A stretch of DNA of 64,000 nt from RUG100 sp963542695 (GCA_963542695.1 CAUTYX010000001.1:1-64000); one strand, 5' to 3'; counted from the stretch's first letter, positions 8,784 to 15,797 are shown. Notes: generated from the letters alone by a model not told the origin. Numbers and translations are program-made.

Positions 8784-9713
8784 ATGAATAAGCAAAAAAT
8801 CGTAATGTGCGACAACCGCCCAACAACAATCAGAGAAGCTATTGCTGAACTTATTAAATCTAAACGCCGAATCGGATGTGTACAACCTACTATTGAATTC
8901 TACGAGGTTTTATACAAAGTCTTACCTAAATTTACGTCCATAGACGAGCCTGTTACCAAAATAGATTCTGCATTCTCAGACACTTATATTTTATGGTTGC
9001 AATCCAGAGGTACGGCAAACGCCACGGTTATAACGTACGTACGAATGTTTCGAGCGTTCGTGTATTTTTTAATGGAAAAAGAATGGATAGACCGCTTTAA
9101 GGTTAGTCTTCCAAGAAAAACACAAACAATGAAACAAATTTACACAGACGACGAACTAAGAAAATTATTAAAAAGTCCAAACAAGAAATGCTCATTTGTT
9201 GAGTATCGGGATTGGACGTTTATTAACTATATATTTGGAACAGGACAACGCCTAAGCACAGCTATGGCTATCCAAAATGGTGATATTGACTGTGATAACG
9301 GACTTGTGTACTTGAGGCATATGAAAAATAGGAAGCAGACAATCTTACCGTTAACCGATTCGCTGGTGGGATTATTAGAGGACTACAAGTCTATCCGCAA
9401 AGGATTGGACACCGACCAATTGTTTTGCAACCAGCATGGCGGGTTTCTAAAGCCAACGAGTATGAGGACTTCCATAAAAAGATACAATCATTCTAGAGGC
9501 GTTAAGAAAACGTCTATTCATTTATTACGTCATACATTTGCTGTTCATTGGGTACGGCAGAATGGAGATATAGCAAAATTGCAGAGGATTCTTTGCCATA
9601 GCGATTTGCGTGTGACTCAACAGTATTTAGACCTTTCTTACGAAGACTTGCGTGTTGATATGACCAAAATGAATCCTCTAGAAAAATTAAGACCACGAAA
9701 ACTACAACTATAA
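8784..9713 (+). CDS. int: Phage tyrosine integrase
   Basis: This 309-residue tyrosine recombinase integrates and excises the phage at the adjacent tRNA-Pro site. The N-terminal SAM-like core-binding domain spans about residues 10-105. The catalytic domain shows the first arginine in GTGQRLSTAMAI, HLLRHTFA with the His-x-x-Arg pair, a histidine in LCHSDLRVT, and the nucleophilic tyrosine in QQYLDLSYE near the C-terminus. I start at ATG 8784 (AAGGAG site 8 bases upstream) rather than the in-frame GTG nine bases earlier. The start codon is embedded in the first CCAAAATG motif. Its position directly beside the tRNA fragment fits the attachment-proximal end of a prophage. Confidence 0.93.
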   Translation: MNKQKIVMCDNRPTTIREAIAELIKSKRRIGCVQPTIEFYEVLYKVLPKFTSIDEPVTKIDSAFSDTYILWLQSRGTANATVITYVRMFRAFVYFLMEKEWIDRFKVSLPRKTQTMKQIYTDDELRKLLKSPNKKCSFVEYRDWTFINYIFGTGQRLSTAMAIQNGDIDCDNGLVYLRHMKNRKQTILPLTDSLVGLLEDYKSIRKGLDTDQLFCNQHGGFLKPTSMRTSIKRYNHSRGVKKTSIHLLRHTFAVHWVRQNGDIAKLQRILCHSDLRVTQQYLDLSYEDLRVDMTKMNPLEKLRPRKLQL

Positions 9714-9725
9714 AAAATTTTTCGC

Positions 9726-9768
9726 CCTTTCGTATAGTGACAGTGAGTTAACTCACTATTACGAAAGG
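9726..9768 (+). promoter_or_regulatory. Long hairpin overlapping the ribosome site of the next gene
   Basis: CCTTTCGTATAGTGA (9726-9740) pairs with TCACTATTACGAAAGG (9753-9768), with one bulged base. The 3' arm contains part of the AAAGGAGG ribosome site for the gene at 9777. There is no T tract, so it is not a standard terminator. It could hide the ribosome site in RNA, or serve as a palindromic operator in DNA. Confidence 0.5.
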
Positions 9769-9776
9769 AGGACGTT

Positions 9777-10220
9777 ATGTCCGCAATTAAATCAGAGCTA
9801 TCGAAGAAAAACAAGTATTGGATTCCGAAACACAGGTATTACGAGTTGAAGCATTTCTGCTTGCAATATCCTGAGTGGCGGAATCTATACTTTTCTTTAG
9901 GAGATGGCAGTAGCGTAAACCTTGCAAAACCAAGGGGTTCTAATGAAAGTATAGAATGGAGAGACCCTGTCTATGATGCCGTCGTTAGTCGTAGATACTA
10001 TAAGAAATGTATGTACGCTGTAGAGCAGGCTTCCAAAATGCCGGAAGACGAATTAAGTAAATTCTTACTGACAGCTGTTACGGAAGGCTTGAGTTACACG
10101 AGTATGCGTATGGTACATTCGATACCGTGCGGACGCGAGATGTTCTATAAGCGGTATAGACGTTTCTTTTGGGTATTAGACAGGATATTAAGAAGCAACA
10201 CACAGGTGCCTGAAATATGA
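9777..10220 (+). CDS. Conserved phage protein, possible sigma-like transcription regulator
   Basis: This 147-residue basic protein belongs to a family I have seen in many Bacillota phages, beginning with a KKNKYWIPKHRYYELKHF-type segment and ending in IPCGREMFYKRYRRFF. The C-terminal part (residues about 100-140) resembles the helix-turn-helix arrangement of sigma region 4 or ArpU-like regulators, but I cannot prove it. A good AAAGGAGG site precedes ATG 9777. It is the only soluble candidate regulator between the integrase and the small-gene cassettes. Confidence 0.6.
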   Translation: MSAIKSELSKKNKYWIPKHRYYELKHFCLQYPEWRNLYFSLGDGSSVNLAKPRGSNESIEWRDPVYDAVVSRRYYKKCMYAVEQASKMPEDELSKFLLTAVTEGLSYTSMRMVHSIPCGREMFYKRYRRFFWVLDRILRSNTQVPEI

Positions 10221-10235
10221 GGCATAATACTATCG

Positions 10236-10257
10236 CCATAACTACAACACCTATAAT
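10236..10257 (+). promoter_or_regulatory. Phage promoter P1
   Basis: CCATAAC at 10236-10242, a 9-base gap (TACAACACC) and TATAAT at 10252-10257 followed by GA. It has the same layout as seven other sites in the phage but a 2-base departure from CCAAAAT. It drives the lipoprotein-like gene at 10296. Confidence 0.65.
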
Positions 10258-10295
10258 GACAAATATAACTTTCTAAAAACTGAAAGGACAATAAA

Positions 10296-10430
10296 ATGAA
10301 GAACAAAAAAGACACACTGACGGCAGTTGTAGTTATTAGTATGGCAGTTGTAACCGGAATGCTAAGTGGGTGCTTAGAAACGACGCTTAGAAATGAAGCT
10401 TATAAACGAAGTATGGACAAAGCATCTTAG
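10296..10430 (+). CDS. Very small lipoprotein-like membrane protein
   Basis: This 44-residue product starts MKNKKDTLTAVVVISMAV and carries a lipobox-like MLSGC, so the mature part would be lipid-anchored and about 20 residues long. The ribosome site is GAAAGGA. The gene is too short for standard gene finding but has its own promoter (10236-10257). The frame that continues downstream (to 10543) also looks coding; see the next entry. Confidence 0.55.
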   Translation: MKNKKDTLTAVVVISMAVVTGMLSGCLETTLRNEAYKRSMDKAS

Positions 10431-10543
10431 GATTACAAATCACCACAATAATTTACACCGCAGGCTTTGTAGCATTGTACGGATCATTTGTATTCGACTG
10501 GAGGCTAACAAGAAAGGAGAAGAAGGAAGACAAGGAATCTTAA
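10412..10543 (+). other. Open frame for a membrane segment without a start codon
   Basis: In the -1 frame relative to the lipoprotein, an open stretch of about 44 codons encodes GQSILGLQITTIIYTAGF, then FVALYGSFVFDW and a lysine-rich tail ending at TAA 10541-10543. That is one convincing membrane helix with a charged tail. No start codon precedes it in frame. The two frames together would give an ~80-residue two-helix protein, so either a frameshift mutation split the gene or ribosomes shift frame near 10405-10430. Confidence 0.4.
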
Positions 10544-10561
10544 TGATTCCTTTCTTTTTTT
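10533..10561 (+). terminator. Rho-independent terminator
   Basis: AAGGAATC, loop TTAAT, GATTCCTT, then CTTTTTTT. It closes the first small-gene cassette and directly abuts the next promoter. Confidence 0.8.
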
Positions 10562-10585
10562 CACAAAAATTACAACACCTATAAT
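10562..10585 (+). promoter_or_regulatory. Phage promoter P2
   Basis: CACAAAAAT (one base from CACCAAAAT), then 9 bases (TACAACACC), then TATAAT at 10580-10585 and GA. The spacer is identical to those of P1 and P6. Confidence 0.7.
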
Positions 10586-10621
10586 GAAATATAAACAACT
10601 TAAAAACCAAGGAGGAATATT

Positions 10622-10849
10622 ATGTTAATGAATGTATGTTTTATAGTAGGATGTATTAGTTGTGTTTTAGCTATTGTTTGTGCATGTATTCTTTATAAAA
10701 TCGTAGACCAAGAAGAAAAAGACGAAAAAGAGGAACGAGAAGAAAGAAGAATAGATCACATAATCAATATGTGTAAACAAACAGAATACGAACTAAAAAT
10801 CAGAGATTTGGAACGTAAGTTACAGGAAAACAGTTGTCACAAAAGCTAA
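10622..10849 (+). CDS. Small single-pass membrane protein with charged tail
   Basis: This 75-residue product has one N-terminal hydrophobic segment (about residues 5-26, cysteine-rich) followed by a highly charged, probably coiled-coil tail (EEKDEKEEREERRID). The AAGGAGG site supports ATG 10622; ATG 10628 is an alternative. It lies alone between promoter P2 and a terminator. Function unknown. Confidence 0.7.
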   Translation: MLMNVCFIVGCISCVLAIVCACILYKIVDQEEKDEKEEREERRIDHIINMCKQTEYELKIRDLERKLQENSCHKS

Positions 10850-10877
10850 GGAATCATTACGATTCCTTTCTTTTTTC
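10848..10877 (+). terminator. Rho-independent terminator
   Basis: AAGGAATC, loop ATTAC, GATTCCTTTC and a T tract directly after the small membrane-protein gene. The stem is the same as that of the previous cassette. Confidence 0.8.
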
Positions 10878-10878
10878 A

Positions 10879-10900
10879 CCAAAATGACAAGGCTTATAAT
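10879..10900 (+). promoter_or_regulatory. Phage promoter P3
   Basis: CCAAAAT at 10879-10885, preceded by TTTTTTCA, then 9 bases (GACAAGGCT) and TATAAT at 10895-10900. Confidence 0.75.
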
Positions 10901-10932
10901 GATAAATGCTTTAAAAACCAAGGAGGTAAAAA

Positions 10933-11307
10933 ATGCAGGAAGACAGATTGACAAAACAGATGGAAGCAACCATTGAAAAACTTGGCGATGAAATCGGACA
11001 AACGAATGTTGGTACCGACCAAAGAGCACAAGCTGTTAAGGATTATGCCGAACTTTATAAGGCAAGGACAGAGCAGTATCGTGTTGAAACGGGTACTTAT
11101 ACGGATGATTGTATTCGAAATAGAGAATGCGACATCAAAGAAGAAGCCGTTAAACAGGAGAAGCGAAAACTTGCTTGGTTAAAGAAAGACACAATCATTA
11201 AGGTTAGTGTGATTAGTGGTATCACAGCGATAACGATTATAGCTGAGAATCAAGGGGCGCTTGTATCTCGGACGTTAGGAAAACTGGATAAACTAGTAAG
11301 GTTGTAG
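10933..11307 (+). CDS. Small phage protein with C-terminal membrane segment
   Basis: This 124-residue product has a helical, probably coiled-coil N-terminal two-thirds and a hydrophobic stretch near residues 92-108 (KVSVISGITAITIIAE), followed by a short basic tail. It resembles small phage membrane-anchored proteins of unknown function. The AGGAGG site precedes ATG 10933. Promoter P3 lies in front and a terminator behind. Confidence 0.75.
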   Translation: MQEDRLTKQMEATIEKLGDEIGQTNVGTDQRAQAVKDYAELYKARTEQYRVETGTYTDDCIRNRECDIKEEAVKQEKRKLAWLKKDTIIKVSVISGITAITIIAENQGALVSRTLGKLDKLVRL

Positions 11308-11315
11308 CATTATGC

Positions 11316-11345
11316 AAGGGGCTCATACGAGCCCTTTATTTTTTT
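11316..11345 (+). terminator. Rho-independent terminator
   Basis: AAGGGGCTC, loop ATAC, GAGCCCTTT, then TATTTTTTTTT. Confidence 0.85.
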
Positions 11346-11375
11346 TTGTTTCGGAATAAAAAGGAGTCTACCAAA

Positions 11376-11552
11376 ATGAATTTTATTATGACGCATTGGA
11401 CAGCGGTCATCGTTATGTTGATGCTGGTTGTGATGTTGGTATCACTTTATTGTTATTTGCAAGCGGATAATGCACATGCGAAATGTGAAGAAGAGAATAT
11501 AAGGCTTAGGAAACAGATAGATGAATTGACACAAGAGTTGAATAGTCGATAA
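11376..11552 (+). CDS. Small single-pass membrane protein with coiled-coil tail
   Basis: This 58-residue product has a hydrophobic helix (AVIVMLMLVVMLVSLYC) and a short C-terminal coiled coil (CEEENIRLRKQIDELTQEL). The start is ATG 11376 inside CCAAAATG with AAGGAG 11 bases upstream; an open frame further upstream runs through the preceding terminator and is not expected to be used. No TATAAT lies at the fixed distance, so it may depend on read-through. Confidence 0.65.
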   Translation: MNFIMTHWTAVIVMLMLVVMLVSLYCYLQADNAHAKCEEENIRLRKQIDELTQELNSR

Positions 11553-11558
11553 GTTTCA

Positions 11559-11580
11559 CCAAAATAACAAGCCCTATAAT
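11559..11580 (+). promoter_or_regulatory. Phage promoter P4
   Basis: CCAAAAT at 11559-11565, preceded by GTTTCA, then 9 bases (AACAAGCCC) and TATAAT at 11575-11580 followed by GA. Confidence 0.75.
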
Positions 11581-11614
11581 GAAACATTAAAGATAGAACA
11601 AAAGGAGGACACTT

Positions 11615-11680
11615 ATGGAACTTATAGCTATCTGTGTAATCGCTATTGTCTTAGCGAGACATATACAAAAGACAAAGTAA
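11615..11680 (+). CDS. 21-residue membrane micropeptide
   Basis: ATG 11615 follows a strong AAAGGAGG site and opens a 21-residue frame that is one hydrophobic segment (MELIAICVIAIVLA) and a basic end (RHIQKTK). It sits alone between promoter P4 and a terminator. That arrangement is the main evidence that so short a frame is real. Function unknown. Confidence 0.55.
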   Translation: MELIAICVIAIVLARHIQKTK

Positions 11681-11711
11681 GAGAATCGTAATGATTCTCT
11701 TATCTTTTTTT
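11680..11711 (+). terminator. Rho-independent terminator
   Basis: AGAGAATC, loop GTAAT, GATTCTCT, then TATCTTTTTTT. Confidence 0.8.
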
Positions 11712-11733
11712 GCAAAACCAAAAGGAGGTTACC

Positions 11734-11877
11734 ATGAAATGGTTTTGGATTATTTTAATTATCGCACTATTGATTTTATGCCCTAGTGTATTATTGGGGG
11801 TTGTTAAATTTATAGGTGCGATGCTTCTTGTAGGATTGATTATCTTAATCGCACTGTTTGCGTTGTTATTTACATGA
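11734..11877 (+). CDS. 47-residue hydrophobic membrane protein
   Basis: ATG 11734 follows AAAGGAGG. The product is almost wholly hydrophobic and probably forms two membrane helices (WFWIILIIALLIL and FIGAMLLVGLIILIALFALL). Function unknown; a toxin-like or membrane-disturbing role is possible, but nothing in the sequence proves it. Confidence 0.6.
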   Translation: MKWFWIILIIALLILCPSVLLGVVKFIGAMLLVGLIILIALFALLFT

Positions 11878-11888
11878 CGGGGTGTGAA

Positions 11889-12020
11889 ATGTCAGAGTAC
11901 CCTATATTGATTTTAAACCCTAGCTTATTGACTGACCTCACATGGGTTTTATTATATGGGTTTACATTATATCTAATAATAGAATACTGTTATGTTCTTG
12001 TAGAACTTGGGATTCTATAA
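11889..12020 (+). CDS. 43-residue membrane protein
   Basis: ATG 11889 starts a 43-residue frame with one hydrophobic segment (WVLLYGFTLYLIIEYCYVL). The GGGGTG upstream is a weak ribosome site, and the gene begins 11 bases after the preceding one, so translational coupling is likely. Function unknown. Confidence 0.5.
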   Translation: MSEYPILILNPSLLTDLTWVLLYGFTLYLIIEYCYVLVELGIL

Positions 12021-12041
12021 CAGAAAACAGAGGAACAAAAA

Positions 12042-12218
12042 ATGAGTGAGTACACAAGATTAGAAAAAAGCAGAAACGCAAGACTTTGGGTTACGCAGGT
12101 TGTGATTCCATTAGCTGTCCTTGGATTCGGTATTATGCAGAACCAAGATGCAAAAGACGGTATCACAAACGCGGCTACCAAAATAAAGAACAAAGTTACA
12201 AGCAAAATTAAATTCTAA
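12042..12218 (+). CDS. 58-residue protein with one membrane segment
   Basis: ATG 12042 follows AGAGGA. The product has a basic N-terminus, a hydrophobic centre (VTQVVIPLAVLGFGIMQ) and a basic, helical C-terminus (TKIKNKVTSKIKF). It is similar in layout to the small phage membrane proteins around it. Two CCAAAAT copies lie at its end and just beyond. Confidence 0.6.
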   Translation: MSEYTRLEKSRNARLWVTQVVIPLAVLGFGIMQNQDAKDGITNAATKIKNKVTSKIKF

Positions 12219-12227
12219 GACTAACAC

Positions 12228-12581
12228 ATGCGATACCATTATGTGAAACCAACGGTATGGTCCCAAAATCATGGACAAACATATCACTGTAATCACCCTT
12301 TATATAACACATGTACGTTATATGTAAGAGGTGAAGTTGGTCTAGCCGTTGTTCAGCAACGTTGGAGTAGTAAAACCAAAATAGCGAAACTAACGGCTAT
12401 TGACCCATGGCTTGTAGACCCTATTTATGAGGCGAAAGGATTCAAACAGTATTTCAGACAACACGCAAAACGTCCTGACCAAAATGGATTATATCCTACG
12501 GTCGATGTTAGGAAATGTATGTACGCTCTAAGGCTCAAACCCATTGCAAAGACGGAGTTTGAGCGATTCTTTTCACCATAA
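12228..12581 (+). CDS. Conserved phage protein of unknown function
   Basis: This 117-residue soluble protein belongs to a family I recognise from many Bacillota phages by elements such as HPLYNTCTLY, GLAVVQQRW and GLYPTVDVRKCMYALR. No function is established to my knowledge. Four conserved cysteine/histidine positions (YHCNHPLYNTC) could bind a metal. Promoter P5 overlaps its last codons. Confidence 0.75.
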   Translation: MRYHYVKPTVWSQNHGQTYHCNHPLYNTCTLYVRGEVGLAVVQQRWSSKTKIAKLTAIDPWLVDPIYEAKGFKQYFRQHAKRPDQNGLYPTVDVRKCMYALRLKPIAKTEFERFFSP

Positions 12582-12597
12582 TTACAGTACCTATAAT
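12576..12597 (+). promoter_or_regulatory. Phage promoter P5
   Basis: CCATAAT at 12576-12582 (one base from CCAAAAT) preceded by TTTTCA, then 9 bases (TACAGTACC) and TATAAT at 12592-12597 followed by GA. It lies across the stop codon of the preceding gene. Confidence 0.7.
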
Positions 12598-12644
12598 GAC
12601 AAATATAGTTACTTAATATACGAAAATAAATAGGAGGTATAGCC

Positions 12645-12803
12645 ATGAGAACTTTAGGATTAGTAACATTGATTATAGTATTGTTGATATTGTCGATACC
12701 ATTATCGATATTAGCAGCCGTATTATTACCAATAATCGGTCCTATAGCCGTCTACACGGCAGGTATCGTATTGTTAGTATTATTAGTGAACAAAAAATTA
12801 TAA
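12645..12803 (+). CDS. 52-residue membrane protein
   Basis: ATG 12645 follows TAGGAGG. The product is two hydrophobic helices (LVTLIIVLLILSIPLSI and PIAVYTAGIVLLVLLV) with a basic C-terminus (NKKL). It lies alone between promoter P5 and a terminator. Function unknown. Confidence 0.65.
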   Translation: MRTLGLVTLIIVLLILSIPLSILAAVLLPIIGPIAVYTAGIVLLVLLVNKKL

Positions 12804-12804
12804 G

Positions 12805-12836
12805 AAAGGAGCAGTAATGCTCCTATTCTTTTTTTG
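12805..12836 (+). terminator. Rho-independent terminator
   Basis: AAAGGAGC, loop AGTAAT, GCTCC, then TATTCTTTTTTT. Confidence 0.8.
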
Positions 12837-12881
12837 ACTTGAATTTTTTAAGGAGAAAACAGCAATAAGGAGGCAACCAAA

Positions 12882-13766
12882 ATGAGTAAAAAAGTACTAT
12901 ACACATTTCATCCACAAAAGGGTATCAGTCGTATAGGTTGTTGCGAGGACGAGCCATTTAAAGTTGTTAACACGAACTATGGACCTGTTGTACACATAAC
13001 GGTTGATGATTTCAGGTATTCGTGCCAAGAAGCCAGAACGGCATTTTATAAGTTTATTCGCAATGAATTTGTGGCGTTTTGCCCTTCTGGTTTCAAGGGT
13101 CATCGTGCAACGCCAATTATGATTGGGGTGCTTAACGCAAACGGAGAAGCTATATTAGCCCTTGGCGTTAAACTTATTGACCGACATGAAGTATATGTCT
13201 TTACTAATGGGTGTGACGGTAGGAGTTCAAAGTTTGTTAAATCTAAATATGAATACTCATTTTGTGAAAATGACGCCCATTATGACACTATGAATAGCGT
13301 ATGCAGTATTTGGAAAGCATTACCTGAAGAACTAACTACTCGTGAGGTTAAGGTTAGATTAAAGGAGTGTAAAAAATTGTACGAAGCAAAACTTATTTTC
13401 AATAGCTTATATGGAACAGGGCCTTCAAACATAATCCAAAATTCGAATCGAAGAATCCACTCCTCAGACGCCATGGACGCCATGCGCTATGCTTATGTTG
13501 CTTACGATAACTTAGCGGTATGTGAAACCGCTTTTCGTAATGGACTAGTGGGTAGCGACTATGAAAAACATAAACCAAAACGCATTATCCAAAACGGTCC
13601 GGCAACAATTGTATTCTGGGTTGATGGTACAAAGACCGTCGTAAAACGCGAAAAGAATACACCTAATGATCTGGAAGCAGCATTCTCAGCGGCATTAGCA
13701 AAGAAAATGTACGGCACGAATAGTCGTATTAAGAGAATCTTAAAGAACGTGACAGATAAGGAGTAA
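12882..13766 (+). CDS. Conserved phage protein with a PATIVFW-type C-terminal domain
   Basis: This 294-residue protein has two parts. The C-terminal ~60 residues (IIQNGPATIVFWVDGTKTVV onward) match a small domain found as a separate protein in many Bacillota phages. The N-terminal ~220 residues, containing FTNGCDGRSSKF and SSDAMDAMRYAYVAYDN, are not recognised. The start ATG 12882 lies inside CCAAAATG, with AAGGAGG upstream. Function unknown; the fusion is notable. Confidence 0.7.
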   Translation: MSKKVLYTFHPQKGISRIGCCEDEPFKVVNTNYGPVVHITVDDFRYSCQEARTAFYKFIRNEFVAFCPSGFKGHRATPIMIGVLNANGEAILALGVKLIDRHEVYVFTNGCDGRSSKFVKSKYEYSFCENDAHYDTMNSVCSIWKALPEELTTREVKVRLKECKKLYEAKLIFNSLYGTGPSNIIQNSNRRIHSSDAMDAMRYAYVAYDNLAVCETAFRNGLVGSDYEKHKPKRIIQNGPATIVFWVDGTKTVVKREKNTPNDLEAAFSAALAKKMYGTNSRIKRILKNVTDKE

Positions 13767-13826
13767 TCATGCGAGACAAAATAGGGCTTTCTATTTGACT
13801 TAAATTTTAAGGAGGCAAATCAAAAA

Positions 13827-14624
13827 ATGAAAACATACACAAAAGAAGAACTAAATACGATTTTAAAGAAACACAAGACATGGGTAAATGGAGAGCTTGG
13901 TGGAGAAAGAGCCGACCTAAGTGGCGCAGACATCAGAAGTGCCGATTTCAGTAACGCCGACCTCAGAGATGCTAACTTTAAGTGTTCAGACCTAAGGGGG
14001 GTCAATTTCAGTAATGCAAACCTTAGGGGAGCCGACTTAAGGTATACTCTCCTCATGAGTGCAGACTTCAGTAACACAGACCTCAGTGGCGCCAGCCTCG
14101 TATATGGCTACCTCATGAATGCAAACCTCAGTAATGCTGACCTTAGTAATGCAGACCTCAGAGAGGCTAATCTATTGTGCGCACACCTCAATAATGCAGA
14201 CTTTAGTAATGCAGACCTCAGAGGTGCTTACATCATGAATGCAAACATCTGGAGTGTCATGAATATACCGTCTATTCCAATGGCTTGCCCAGACTTTGGC
14301 TCTTTCATAGGCTGGAAGAAAGCGTTAAGCGATTTAGCACCAAACAGAAAAGTTATTGTCAAACTTGAGATTCCAGAAGATGCAAAACGAAGTAGTTCAA
14401 CAGGAAGAAAATGCAGATGTGATAAAGCGAAAGTGCTGGAGATTCAGCATTTAGATGAAAACGAAAAATGCGACATTACAGAAGCATATGCACAGCGTAA
14501 AAATGATTTCAAATACACCGTAGGTGAAACGGTAAGCGTAGATGATTTTGAAGAAGATAGATTTATCGAGTGTGCTCCGGGCATCCACTTTTTCATCAAC
14601 AGAGAAGAAGCGGTTAGGTATTAA
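13827..14624 (+). CDS. Pentapeptide-repeat protein with C-terminal DUF5758-like domain
   Basis: This 265-residue protein has about 20 A(D/N)(L/F)xx repeats between residues 25 and 145 that would form a right-handed quadrilateral helix. A C-terminal domain follows with FGSFIGWKKA, RSSSTGRKCRCDKAKVL and a final CAPGIHFFINREEAVRY. Such proteins are common in phages but of unproven role; some pentapeptide proteins mimic DNA. The gene and its surroundings (13443-15002) contain no CCAAAAT copies, unlike the flanking DNA, which may mean a later acquisition. Confidence 0.8.
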   Translation: MKTYTKEELNTILKKHKTWVNGELGGERADLSGADIRSADFSNADLRDANFKCSDLRGVNFSNANLRGADLRYTLLMSADFSNTDLSGASLVYGYLMNANLSNADLSNADLREANLLCAHLNNADFSNADLRGAYIMNANIWSVMNIPSIPMACPDFGSFIGWKKALSDLAPNRKVIVKLEIPEDAKRSSSTGRKCRCDKAKVLEIQHLDENEKCDITEAYAQRKNDFKYTVGETVSVDDFEEDRFIECAPGIHFFINREEAVRY

Positions 14625-14662
14625 GATGACGAGCTGTTCGAATTAATAGAAAGGGTATCTAC

Positions 14663-15136
14663 ATGAGAAACCAAGTCGGCCTGTCGATTCTTCTCGTCGT
14701 GACGCTTGTACTCATGCTACTTACAGCATCTAGATCATTTGCATACGCGTCCGGACTGGAGCATGAGTATCATGAAGAGTTTCTTGAGCAACGTCAAGAA
14801 GAAACGACAAAAGAAATAAAATCACTATATGAAGAAACGCATAAACCAAAACCAGTTAAAACCAGTCCGTGGAAAAGTATAGGCATGCGCCGAATCACAA
14901 CGTATTGTCCTTGGTGTAATGACCCACCAGGAACACATAACTCAAGTTCCGGAGTACGATTATACGAAGGGTGTGCAGCATGCAATTGGCTGGCAATAGG
15001 AACCAAAATAAGAATCAATGGTAACGAGTACACAATTGTAGACAATTGTGGAACGGACGCCATTGATATTTTTGTGGATACGTCATATTGCCAATGTCAC
15101 ACAAACTATTACACAAATGTAGAAATCTATAAATAA
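14663..15136 (+). CDS. Secreted 3D-domain protein
   Basis: This 157-residue protein has an N-terminal signal/anchor (VGLSILLVVTLVLMLLTA), a charged linker and a C-terminal 3D (double-psi barrel) domain with ITTYCPWCN, SSGVRLYEGCAACNWL, IGTKIRI and NCGTDAIDIFVD. The aspartates in the last motif are the hallmark of the family, which includes peptidoglycan-acting enzymes. It has eight cysteines in the mature part. It lies in the early region, far from the lysis genes, so it may modify the cell wall of the infected or lysogenic cell. Confidence 0.75.
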   Translation: MRNQVGLSILLVVTLVLMLLTASRSFAYASGLEHEYHEEFLEQRQEETTKEIKSLYEETHKPKPVKTSPWKSIGMRRITTYCPWCNDPPGTHNSSSGVRLYEGCAACNWLAIGTKIRINGNEYTIVDNCGTDAIDIFVDTSYCQCHTNYYTNVEIYK

Positions 15137-15151
15137 AAGAGGTGGACCAAA

Positions 15152-15565
15152 ATGAATGAAACATATAAATATAACGCTGAAAAAAGACTGACGAAGGAAC
15201 TTCTTGTGTGCCTAGATGAGGTTAAACAAGAAGAACCAACCCAAAATGACGAAAAAGTGCTACACCCACATCACTACGATATCATACCCGGTATGGAAAC
15301 CATCGATATCTTAGGGACGGTACTTAACGACAACAAAGACCTAACACCATTTGCGGCGTATTGCTTAGGCAATGTTATCAAGTACGTACTACGAGCAGGA
15401 CGGAAGAATGGTATCGAAGACTACCAAAAAGCTCGAGTATATATCGATTGGTTAATTGAGGAGCTTGAAGGAAGCCAAAGGGAATTCAAAAGAGAGTTAG
15501 GCGAATGGCTGACGAGAAGATCAAACGCTCTTTACGATAAGGCAAAAGGTGACCAAAATGACTAA
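15152..15565 (+). CDS. DUF3310 (SaV-like) phage protein
   Basis: This 137-residue protein contains the DUF3310 signature: HPHHYDIIPGMETIDI, FAAYCLGNVIKYVLRAGRKN and the helix KARVYIDWLIEEL. The family is described as nucleotide-kinase-like in some annotations, but its role is not firmly known. ATG 15152 lies in CCAAAATG after a GAGGTGG site. It overlaps the next gene by 8 bases. Confidence 0.85.
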   Translation: MNETYKYNAEKRLTKELLVCLDEVKQEEPTQNDEKVLHPHHYDIIPGMETIDILGTVLNDNKDLTPFAAYCLGNVIKYVLRAGRKNGIEDYQKARVYIDWLIEELEGSQREFKRELGEWLTRRSNALYDKAKGDQND

Positions 15566-15797
15566 ACAAACATACGTCTATTCGGGAGGGATTCATCTCC
15601 CGTGTATAGACAAATTTGATAGCTTTTCTGCTACAACGGTAGCTAAAAGTGAGAAACAAGCACGAAACAACATCTGCTTCCAATATAAAAAAGCACGAAA
15701 GTTAAAACCTTCGACGCTTGTGAAACTAACAGACCCCGTAAAAGTCGTGAATAAGGACCAAGTCACTATGCGCGAATTATACGGGGATGTTTTGTAA
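15558..15797 (+). CDS. Small conserved phage protein
   Basis: This 79-residue protein starts at ATG 15558 within CCAAAATG (AAAGGTG upstream) and overlaps the DUF3310 gene. It contains ATTVAKSEKQARNNICFQYK, a type of segment common in small phage proteins placed beside DUF3310. Function unknown. Confidence 0.7.
   Translation: MTKQTYVYSGGIHLPCIDKFDSFSATTVAKSEKQARNNICFQYKKARKLKPSTLVKLTDPVKVVNKDQVTMRELYGDVL

Noticed and set aside
11734..12020. Calling the hydrophobic micropeptides type I toxins
   Set aside because: No antisense RNA promoter or other toxin-antitoxin feature is visible; hydrophobicity alone is not enough.
13900..14250. Possible CRISPR-like or tandem DNA repeat
   Set aside because: The regular 15-base periodicity comes from pentapeptide repeats in a protein; there are no unique spacers between identical repeats. 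I saw no CRISPR array anywhere in the window.
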